The notes under the pieces: generated by a model | What the model was told of the DNA's origin: nothing | What the model saw: the letters and a program-made list of their open reading frames with translations, nothing else | Database searches by the model: none | In this document: positions 16,249 through 22,245 of the stretch, in pieces | Position numbering within the stretch: position 1 is the stretch's first letter | Layout: each line of letters starts with the position of its first letter | Assembly (NCBI GenBank): GCA_034189195.1 | Contig: JAXHVI010000249.1 | Coordinates: 1-24,176 of the forward strand | Reading direction: 5' to 3' | From: Desulfosudis sp034189195 | GTDB taxonomy: Bacteria; Desulfobacterota; Desulfobacteria; Desulfobacterales; Desulfosudaceae | DNA: 24,176 nt | Position numbers and translations under genes: made by a program

Positions 16249-16285
16249 GTTCCGGAGCGCCGAAACATATCCGGCGCTTCGGAAC
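16249..16285 (-). promoter_or_regulatory. Long stem-loop just before the PEP-synthase-like gene
   Basis: Two 14-base arms (16249-16262 and 16272-16285) are inverted repeats with a single non-Watson-Crick position and a 9-base loop. On the transcript the stem ends about ten bases before ATG 16238 and covers part of the possible ribosome site. No U run follows, so it is not a typical intrinsic terminator. It could modulate translation of the downstream gene or stabilise a processed upstream mRNA end; this is inference. Confidence 0.6.
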
Positions 16286-16319
16286 AGTCTTTCCTCTCCT
16301 TCTACGGCCGTCGACCGGG

Positions 16320-17009
16320 TCAGTGGCTGATCTGCAACCCCCATCCCTCAAAGAGGAAAAGAATCGCGTATCCATACCACAGGGTGTAGACCACGTAAAA
16401 AATCAACGCAAAAATAACGATGCCCAGCCGGTCGGTGATGTGGTCCGGTACAACAGTATAATAATTGTAGGAGCACTCCACCGCGCGGGTCATGACCGTG
16501 TGGATCACCTTACCCTCGGCAAACTTTTTCTGTTTGTTCAAAGCGGACTGCATGGCTTTCAGGGTGGTCCACCAGTTGAACAGCACCCTTTTGCCCTCGA
16601 TCCCGTACCTGGCCTGAAGCGCTTCGCCGTCGTTGTGGAACAGGGTATCGGCATCCGCCAGACAGGCCCCCAGAATTTTGCCGAAATCACCGGTCACCGA
16701 CACCGCGGCTTCCTCCACCCGCGCGGAAGCTCCGGCCTTCTTAAACAGCAGGGCGCTTTCCCTGGCCTGGGTGTCGGTGTCATAGGACAGCGTGACGGTG
16801 ATCTGTTTGCCGACCTGCGTATTCTGGACCTCATCGGCAACGGTGGGAATATAGTATGCCGACCCCTTGGAAATGGAGTTAAACAGATCGTCCAGATAAT
16901 TCAGTCCGTTTTTTCCTTCAAACAGGGGCAGGAACATGGCGACCAGGACCACGAGAAACCCGACCATCATGACGGCGCCCCCGTAAAACTCTTTTTTGCT
17001 GGATATCAT
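16320..17009 (-). CDS. Uncharacterised two-helix membrane protein linked to TauE
   Basis: A 229-residue protein that I do not recognise. A hydrophobic helix at about 12-30 and another near the C terminus (about 193-215) enclose a 160-residue soluble segment that is probably periplasmic and contains Cys114 and Cys178. It starts four bases after the TauE/SafE stop, and its GGGGAGG ribosome site lies within the last TauE codons, so translation is coupled. The context suggests an accessory subunit or extracytoplasmic partner of the TauE-type permease. The function remains unassigned. Confidence 0.85.
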   Translation of the reverse strand: MISSKKEFYGGAVMMVGFLVVLVAMFLPLFEGKNGLNYLDDLFNSISKGSAYYIPTVADEVQNTQVGKQITVTLSYDTDTQARESALLFKKAGASARVEEAAVSVTGDFGKILGACLADADTLFHNDGEALQARYGIEGKRVLFNWWTTLKAMQSALNKQKKFAEGKVIHTVMTRAVECSYNYYTVVPDHITDRLGIVIFALIFYVVYTLWYGYAILFLFEGWGLQISH

Positions 17010-17013
17010 GGTA

Positions 17014-18297
17014 TTATGCCTCCCCGCCTTTCAGTTTCTTGATGTTCAGCACAAAGGTGCCGATGACCCAGACCGCGAAAATGCCGATAAAGACAAAAAA
17101 GAGCCAGATACCAATGGCATCCAGAACAGCGGCGGTCTCCTTTGAAAGCGGGAACGCCCCCACCGAAGAAAGCTTGGCGGGCAGGGCGAAGAACCGGTTG
17201 ACAAACCCGGCCAAAACGGCCATGGCGTAGAAACCCCGAATGGTGACTCCCTTGACCACCTTGGTGGTCATGGCGCCGATCTGAATACCGACCAGGGACC
17301 CCAGCAGCATGCCCATGGCCAGGGTATAGAAAATAAAGCCGAAGATGGCGTACTGGCCGATGGCCGCATACCCGGCGGTGAAAACGATCTGAAAAATATC
17401 GGTTCCCACCGTGGTCATGGAAGAGACCCCCAGGATATAGACAAAAATGGGAAAGGTCAGAAACCCGCCGCCCACGCCCATGATGGCGGCTGCCAGACCG
17501 ACGAAAAACCCACTTAAAACAAGAAACCACGCGGATATGCGGCGTCCGCCGGGAACCAATCCCTGGTCAAAGGTGACCATGGGGGCCATGTTCATGCCCT
17601 GGAGTTTTTTGGGCAGGCTGCCCATGTCCGCGCCTTCATCCTTGCCGCCGTGAAAATCACCACCGCCGCCGGTCGCCTTTCTGGCCTTGAGAAAATCGGT
17701 AAGGGCATAGAGCCCCAGGGCCCCCAGCATCACCACGTAGATGGTGGTAATAAAAGCGTCGCTGATGACGGGGTTGATTTCATAAAGCACCCGGTTGATC
17801 CACCCGCCCAGTGTGGCGCCGCCGATGGAACCGATCAGAAAGGTGACCGCCAGCACCACCGAAATGTTGCCCAGCTTTCTGTGAAGCACGCTCCCCATGA
17901 TCGCCTTGGCAAAAATATGAAACAGGTCGGTACCCACCGCCAGAATGCCCTTGATGCCGGCGCTCATCAGGGCCGGAGCGATGATAAAGCCGCCGCCCGC
18001 GCCGATGCACCCGGTGATCAGGCCCGCGCAGAGTCCGATCAGAATCGAGGCGATAAAAATCTTCGTGGTAAAAAAGGAGGGGCTGTAAGCGTGTTTTCCT
18101 CCCAGATACTGGGGAAGACCGCTGGCGATCTCGTCGGCGAAAACATAACCGCCGATCAGAATCGGCAGCAGCATCAACCCCAGCACGAAAAGCCGCCTTC
18201 TATCCCCCAGAATGTTCCTGGCCATGGTGATTTCCCAGTCCGCATGGGCGCGGGCCCCCGCGTAGAGAAACTGGCCTGTTTTTTTCAAAAACCGCAT
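17014..18297 (-). CDS. TauE/SafE-family anion permease (sulfite exporter family)
   Basis: A 427-residue polytopic membrane protein. Two homologous halves each carry the family Gly-rich signature: GCIGAGGGF (96-104) followed by VGTDLFH, and IMGVGGGF (272-279) followed by VGTDIFQ. It is longer than many family members because of an N-terminal extension with an extra helix (35-54) and a Gly/His-rich loop between halves (about 204-255). Family members move sulfite, sulfoacetate, sulfonate-derived and related anions; the substrate here is not determined. The ATG at 18297 has AGGAG seven bases before it. Upstream, 31 bases away, is receiver 18329; downstream is the coupled two-helix protein. Confidence 0.93.
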   Translation of the reverse strand: MRFLKKTGQFLYAGARAHADWEITMARNILGDRRRLFVLGLMLLPILIGGYVFADEIASGLPQYLGGKHAYSPSFFTTKIFIASILIGLCAGLITGCIGAGGGFIIAPALMSAGIKGILAVGTDLFHIFAKAIMGSVLHRKLGNISVVLAVTFLIGSIGGATLGGWINRVLYEINPVISDAFITTIYVVMLGALGLYALTDFLKARKATGGGGDFHGGKDEGADMGSLPKKLQGMNMAPMVTFDQGLVPGGRRISAWFLVLSGFFVGLAAAIMGVGGGFLTFPIFVYILGVSSMTTVGTDIFQIVFTAGYAAIGQYAIFGFIFYTLAMGMLLGSLVGIQIGAMTTKVVKGVTIRGFYAMAVLAGFVNRFFALPAKLSSVGAFPLSKETAAVLDAIGIWLFFVFIGIFAVWVIGTFVLNIKKLKGGEA

Positions 18298-18328
18298 TGA
18301 CTGTCTCCTTTCTTCTTTGATTTTATAA

Positions 18329-18745
18329 TCATCTTTTTTTCATTATATCGTCAATTCCCTTTATCTTTGTTTCCTGCAGCTTTTTCTTCTGGCCGGCATC
18401 CCTGATCTTATAATACAACTCATCAAAATCAGCCGGTTTGACAAGATAATCAAACGCGCCGGCTTCCATTCCGGTTTTTGCCACTTCCAGCAGGGCATGG
18501 CCGGTCAGCATGATGACCTCCACCAGGGGCCACCGGACCTTGATCTCCTTGAGGATCTCGATGCCGCTTCTGCAGTCCGGCATCCTGACATCCAGCACCA
18601 CCACGTCAAAGGGCTGCTTTTCAATCAGCGCCAACGCCTCTTCCCCGTTGGCGATGCCCACGGCCGATATGCCGCGCCTGGCCATGCGCTTGGTAATGAT
18701 ATCCAGAAAACCGGTCTCATCATCCACAAAAAGTACATTCACCAT
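18329..18745 (-). CDS. Stand-alone receiver protein with altered acceptor loop
   Basis: A single-domain response regulator of 138 residues from ATG 18745 (AAGGG eight bases before it; a GTG at 18754 is also in frame). It has VDDE, acceptor Asp52 and MLTGHA, and Lys is retained in VKPAD. The loop after the acceptor reads RMPDCRSGIEIL rather than the usual KMPGMDGIETL: one residue longer, with a Cys and a lost acidic Asp. The tail is short and basic (KKKLQETKIKGIDDIMKKR). It lies directly before the TauE-type permease, in the same relation as receiver 10709 to the SLC13 permease. Confidence 0.92.
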   Translation of the reverse strand: MVNVLFVDDETGFLDIITKRMARRGISAVGIANGEEALALIEKQPFDVVVLDVRMPDCRSGIEILKEIKVRWPLVEVIMLTGHALLEVAKTGMEAGAFDYLVKPADFDELYYKIRDAGQKKKLQETKIKGIDDIMKKR

Positions 18746-18758
18746 TGCACTCACCCTT

Positions 18759-18807
18759 AACCCGAATATTTCATGAAATATCCGGGTTGAATGCGTATAT
18801 TGTCCCG
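18759..18807 (-). repeat. Hairpin repeat, copy 1
   Basis: A 30-base inverted repeat (18759-18788) centred on TTCATGAA, perfect apart from one pair. It is followed by a 19-base flank ending in GTCCCG. A second copy at 19983-20030 matches the hairpin at 27 of 30 positions and shares the flank. It lies directly after the stop of receiver 18816 and before the ribosome site of receiver 18329. There is no U run after it, so it looks more like a REP-type element or mRNA-stabilising hairpin than a classic terminator. Confidence 0.75.
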
Positions 18808-18815
18808 GTGGAAGA

Positions 18816-19241
18816 TCATGAGGCCCCCTTCTGTTCCCGGGCTGCCTCGTACCGCTGTTTCTCCTGGTTTATTTCCCGCTTTTCCATGGCTTCCTCGATT
18901 TTGCCGATCAGGTCGGTGATCTGGCAGGGTTTCATCAGATAGTCGCTGGCGCCCAGCTTGAGCCCCTCCACCGCCGCCTCGAACGTGGCCTGGCCGCTGA
19001 GCATGATCACCTCCACCAGGGGATACCGCTTCTTGATCTCCGTGAGCAGGGAAATACCATCCATTCCGGGCATGCGGACATCCAGCACGGTCACGTCGAC
19101 GGCGTTTTCCGCAAGCACCTGAAGGGCTGTTTCGCCGTCCAGGGCGGTTCGGACATCATAACCCCGGTTGCTCAGAAGTTTCGCGTTGGACGCGGCAAAG
19201 GCCTCCTCGTCATCCACCAGCAGCACGCTTGCAGTCGTCAT
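18816..19241 (-). CDS. Stand-alone receiver protein
   Basis: A 141-residue single-domain response regulator from ATG 19241, which has AAGGAG seven bases upstream (a TTG one codon earlier is less likely). It has VDDEE, acceptor Asp54 in VLDVRMPGMDG, and MLSGQAT, where Ser replaces the usual Thr (a tolerated change), then LMKPCQ. A charged helical tail (EKREINQEKQRYEAAREQ) ends the protein. It is first in the REC-REC-TauE set and is separated from receiver 19487 by a 245-base gap that contains that gene's terminator. Hairpin repeat copy 1 follows its stop codon. Confidence 0.93.
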   Translation of the reverse strand: MTTASVLLVDDEEAFAASNAKLLSNRGYDVRTALDGETALQVLAENAVDVTVLDVRMPGMDGISLLTEIKKRYPLVEVIMLSGQATFEAAVEGLKLGASDYLMKPCQITDLIGKIEEAMEKREINQEKQRYEAAREQKGAS

Positions 19242-19427
19242 CAAACGGCTCCTTCATGTCCGAATGGTGTCACCTGCCTGAAACGATAAATGCCCATGAA
19301 ATTTTCAAAAAAGCAGGCTACCATGTTTTTTTTTGTCTTCAAAGATAAACCGGCAACAGGGTTTCCGATTTTTTTGTACGATTGTATAGCGTTGCAACCG
19401 GTTGAGCGGCAGCCACGGGCGATGGAT

Positions 19428-19459
19428 AGAAAACCGGGACACGGCATACCGCGTCCCGG
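19428..19459 (-). terminator. Intrinsic terminator after receiver 19487
   Basis: On the minus strand CCGGGAC-G-CGG, a four-base loop and CCG-T-GTCCCGG form a strong stem (19459-19434) followed directly by TTTTCT. It lies about 28 bases after the stop codon of receiver 19487. It should end much of the transcription coming from the receiver-permease/kinase unit to the right. The remaining gap (about 19245-19427) must then hold a promoter for receiver 18816. I see AT-rich tracts and a possible TATACA -10, but no convincing -35. Confidence 0.75.
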
Positions 19460-19486
19460 CTGTCTCTTTTGCCGCCTCCCGGTCCA

Positions 19487-19933
19487 TTAGCCTTTTTTGA
19501 GCGCTTCCAGGGGGTCGCTGATGATTTTGTCGATCTTCTCTTTTCGGGCCTTTTCCGCCTCCGCGCTTTTTTTCTCATAAGCCGCCTCAGCCTTTTCCAG
19601 CAGCTTTTCCACGTCGCACGGTTTCATCAGGTAGTCAAAGGCCCCCAGGCTCATGCCTTCCACGGCGGTTTCCGCGGACGCATGACCGGTGAGCATGATC
19701 ACTTCCACCAGGGGATACCGCTTTTTTATCACCCGCAGGGTCTCTATGCCGTCCAGACCGGGCATTTTGATGTCAAGCACCACCACGTCCACCCGCTCCT
19801 TTTCAAGCACCTGCATGGCATCCGTCCCGTTGGTGGCCACGTGCGTGCGGACCCCTTTCCTTTCGAGCAACGCCTGGGTGGTGTTGACGAACCTTTCCTC
19901 ATCATCGATGATCAGCAGTTGCATGTCACTCAT
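19487..19933 (-). CDS. Stand-alone receiver protein
   Basis: A 148-residue single-domain response regulator with IIDDEE (8-13), acceptor Asp54 in VVLDIKMPGLDGIETL, MLTGHASAETA and LMKPCD. A long charged tail (AEAEKARKEKIDKIISD and onward) is probably helical. A very strong ribosome site (TAAGGAGG) precedes the ATG. The gene follows the Cache kinase 20012 by 78 bases and ends at an intrinsic terminator, so it is the natural phosphate acceptor of that kinase. Its upstream gap contains hairpin repeat copy 2 and a Fur-like AT-rich operator, hinting at separate control. Confidence 0.93.
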   Translation of the reverse strand: MSDMQLLIIDDEERFVNTTQALLERKGVRTHVATNGTDAMQVLEKERVDVVVLDIKMPGLDGIETLRVIKKRYPLVEVIMLTGHASAETAVEGMSLGAFDYLMKPCDVEKLLEKAEAAYEKKSAEAEKARKEKIDKIISDPLEALKKG

Positions 19934-19959
19934 CTTCTTTAACCTCCTTAACAGGTAAG

Positions 19960-19978
19960 AATAATAATTATCATTTTT
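19960..19978 (-). promoter_or_regulatory. Fur-box-like operator before receiver 19487
   Basis: The minus-strand 19-mer AAAAATGATAATTATTATT matches the classical Fur consensus GATAATGATAATCATTATC at 15 of 19 positions, including a perfect central GATAAT. It lies 26 bases before the start codon, in an AT-rich island unlike the GC-rich surroundings. The match may be chance in AT-rich DNA. No fur gene or iron-uptake gene is present in the window. Confidence 0.4.
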
Positions 19979-19982
19979 AATG

Positions 19983-20030
19983 AACCCGGATATTCCATGA
20001 AATGTCCGGGTTTAATGCGTTGATGTCCCG
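19983..20030 (-). repeat. Hairpin repeat, copy 2
   Basis: A second copy of the element at 18759-18807: a 30-base hairpin (19983-20012) plus the flank ending in GTCCCG. It overlaps the 3' end of kinase 20012: the kinase stop and its last five residues (GTSTH) are written within the flank. This suggests that the element was inserted at, or evolved from, the gene end. Three differences from copy 1 leave most of the stem paired. Confidence 0.75.
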
Positions 20031-21685
20031 TCTATGGGCAGGCGGATGGTAAACACCGTGCCGGCATTGACCTCGCTTTCAACGGTTATCCTGCCGCCCA
20101 GTCCTTCTATGATCCCATAGACGGTACTCAGTCCCAGGCCGGTTCCCTGCCCCACCGGCTTGGTGGTGAAAAACGGCAGGTAGATTTTTTCCATGTCCTC
20201 AGGCGTAATGCCGCAGCCGTTGTCCGCCACCGTGATTACGAGATCATCCCCGTCTTGCAGGGTGCGAACGCGAATCTCGGCGCCGGTCTTCCCCTTAAGG
20301 GCATACATCGCGTTGTTGAAAAGATTTAGAAACACCTGCTGAAGCTGGTTGGGATCGCTGGTGACCGGCGGCACACCGTCCTGCAGTTCCTGAATGATTC
20401 TGATGTTTTCCACGCCGGCCCGCTGTTCGACCATGTCCACCACCTCGGAAATGAAGGTGCCGATATCCACCGGCTGCAGGACAATTTCCGATTTGCGGGC
20501 AAACCGGAGCAGGCCCTGGGTGATTTTGGCGCACCGCTCAATCTGTATGGCGATCTGCCGCACCGACTCATCAAGAGCCTTAAAATCTTCGGGATCGGGA
20601 TGGTTCTGTTTTTCCGCGATATCAGACATCACAACATTGATCATGGCCAGCTCGGATTTCATCACCTGAAGCGGGTTGTTGATTTCATGAGCCAGGCCCG
20701 TGCTCATCTCCCCCACCTCGGCCAGCTTGCCGGCAATCACCAGCTGGGTTTTCATCTGCTGCTTTTCCATGTCCGCCAGTTTGAGGCGACCGGCAATGGC
20801 CGAAGCCTGGAGAAACCCCATCGCCAATACCACCACTCCGCCGCCGATAATCATCACCAGGGAAACAATCACCGCAAAGGAGAGATCGGCATAGGCGTCG
20901 GCGGCGGTCTGCCTTACCACCATGATCCATCCGGTCTGTTTGAGGTGCCCCGCCGCGTAGACGAATTTCCGCCCATCCTCGGTACGAATGGAAAAAAAGG
21001 AGACCGCTTCCCGGTCAATTACATAACGGTCAAAATCCGGGTCCGTTGCCATCAGCCGGCCGCCTGACCGCCGGTCGCTCTGAAACACCCCCTTTGTGTT
21101 GACCAGGTAGGCCTCCCCGGTTTTGCCGATGCGAATGCTTTCAACAAGATCATTGAACGCAAAGGTGTCGATGGTGGTGCGGATATACCAGTTTTTTCCG
21201 GCTTCCTGTTTGCGTATCGCGATAATAAAATGGGGAATGTTACGGTACCCGAGGAATTCGTCCGAAATAAACAGCCCCTTTTCCGAAACGGCCCTGAACC
21301 ACTCTTCCTGACCGTAGTCCCTGCCGGTCAGGTCGTAGGGACCAACATAGGCCAGATGCCGCCCGGCCTCGTCAAACAGGCCCAGGTCAAAAAACGCCTT
21401 GGATGTGGATTGCAGGTTCCTGAAAATGCGCTTCAGTTCATCCGGGTCTGTTAGAGCGTCAATGTCACAGGACATGGCGATAAACCCGAGGTCGGCCACC
21501 CGCTCTTCTAAAAACAGGTCGATCAGGGTACGATGATCGGCGGCCACCCGGACCAGCTCGGCCCTTACCTGCCGGGCGGAATAGACGGCAAAATGATAGA
21601 CCAGGGTGCCGTAGACCGCCAGCACGATCAGAAAAGGGACCAGCAGGACCCTTACCAGAATCATTTTCCGAACCTGTCTGTCCAT
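20012..21685 (-). CDS. Membrane histidine kinase with double-Cache-like sensor
   Basis: A 557-residue kinase. Helices at about 10-33 and 268-292 flank a periplasmic Cache-type sensor (YVGPYDLTG, EEWFRAVSEKG, FISDEFLG, PHFIIAIRK, WYIRTTIDTFAF). There is no HAMP; a short coiled coil leads to LAEVGEMSTGLAHEINNP with acceptor His333. The ATPase domain has FNNAMYAL (456-463), DNGCGI (488-493) and GTGLGL (514-519). It is a paralogue of kinase 11670 with the same layout and sensor motifs. The ATG has GGAG six bases upstream and lies 17 bases after receiver 21703; receiver 19487 follows. The C-terminal residues are encoded within hairpin repeat copy 2. The ligand is unknown. Confidence 0.94.
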   Translation of the reverse strand: MDRQVRKMILVRVLLVPFLIVLAVYGTLVYHFAVYSARQVRAELVRVAADHRTLIDLFLEERVADLGFIAMSCDIDALTDPDELKRIFRNLQSTSKAFFDLGLFDEAGRHLAYVGPYDLTGRDYGQEEWFRAVSEKGLFISDEFLGYRNIPHFIIAIRKQEAGKNWYIRTTIDTFAFNDLVESIRIGKTGEAYLVNTKGVFQSDRRSGGRLMATDPDFDRYVIDREAVSFFSIRTEDGRKFVYAAGHLKQTGWIMVVRQTAADAYADLSFAVIVSLVMIIGGGVVVLAMGFLQASAIAGRLKLADMEKQQMKTQLVIAGKLAEVGEMSTGLAHEINNPLQVMKSELAMINVVMSDIAEKQNHPDPEDFKALDESVRQIAIQIERCAKITQGLLRFARKSEIVLQPVDIGTFISEVVDMVEQRAGVENIRIIQELQDGVPPVTSDPNQLQQVFLNLFNNAMYALKGKTGAEIRVRTLQDGDDLVITVADNGCGITPEDMEKIYLPFFTTKPVGQGTGLGLSTVYGIIEGLGGRITVESEVNAGTVFTIRLPIDGTSTH

Positions 21686-21702
21686 CCCGTCTCCCGTCCT
21701 TC

Positions 21703-22224
21703 TCAGGGCCGATTGTCCATTGCCGGCGGTGTTGCGTCCAGCTCCCGGAGCCGGCGCAGCACCGCCATGGCTGAACCGGGCGGTGGCATCCCCAGAAGGT
21801 CTTCCATCCGCCGCGGCTCAATCTTATGCCGGGTCATCACTCTTTTCCGGTATGCATCCGCAAGGACCTCCAGCAGTTCATTCAACTGGCACGGTTTATA
21901 CAGGTAGGCCATGGCCCCGCTTTTGAGGCAGGCGGCCGCGGCCTCCTTTGATCCGTGGCCGGTGAGGATCACCACCTCCATCTCCGGATGTTCCGCTTTA
22001 AGTGTCCGCAGGGTTTCGTCGCCATCCATTCCCGGCATTTTCAGGTCGACCAGGGCGACATCAAACGGCCCCTGCCGGGCGACATCAATGGCCTTGCCCC
22101 CCCGGTCGACGGTCACCACATGAAACTCCCGGACTTCAAGAATATGGCGGATGGCGTTTAAAAAATCCGGCTCGTCATCCACGATCAGCACGGAAATTTT
22201 CCTGCATCCGGAATCACTGGTCAT
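21703..22224 (-). CDS. Stand-alone receiver protein with extended tail
   Basis: A 173-residue single-domain response regulator: VDDE (15-18), acceptor Asp60 in VDLKMPGMDG, ILTGHGS and YKPCQ. A 45-residue extension contains LLGMPPPGSAM, then VLRRLRELDATPP, corresponding to the tail of receiver 6868 (ILKRLREIDV). The two share more with each other than with the other receivers in the window. AGGAGG lies five bases before the ATG. It is placed between the receiver-permease fusion (21 bases upstream) and Cache kinase 20012 (17 bases downstream), clearly in one transcription unit. Confidence 0.93.
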   Translation of the reverse strand: MTSDSGCRKISVLIVDDEPDFLNAIRHILEVREFHVVTVDRGGKAIDVARQGPFDVALVDLKMPGMDGDETLRTLKAEHPEMEVVILTGHGSKEAAAACLKSGAMAYLYKPCQLNELLEVLADAYRKRVMTRHKIEPRRMEDLLGMPPPGSAMAVLRRLRELDATPPAMDNRP

Positions 22225-22245
22225 GATGTCCTCCTGTTCTTCCTC

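Noticed and set aside
15717..17042. Open frame of 441 codons on the plus strand
   Set aside because: Antisense to the PEP-synthase-like gene and the two-helix membrane protein, which are supported by domains and ribosome sites.
18759..18788. Hairpin repeat as an intrinsic terminator
   Set aside because: No U run follows on either strand, and the second copy behaves the same way, so it is annotated as a repeat instead.
19245..19427. Promoter for receiver 18816 in the gap after the terminator
   Set aside because: A promoter is expected here, and TATACA and TTGAAG occur, but no pair has acceptable spacing and quality, so none is annotated.
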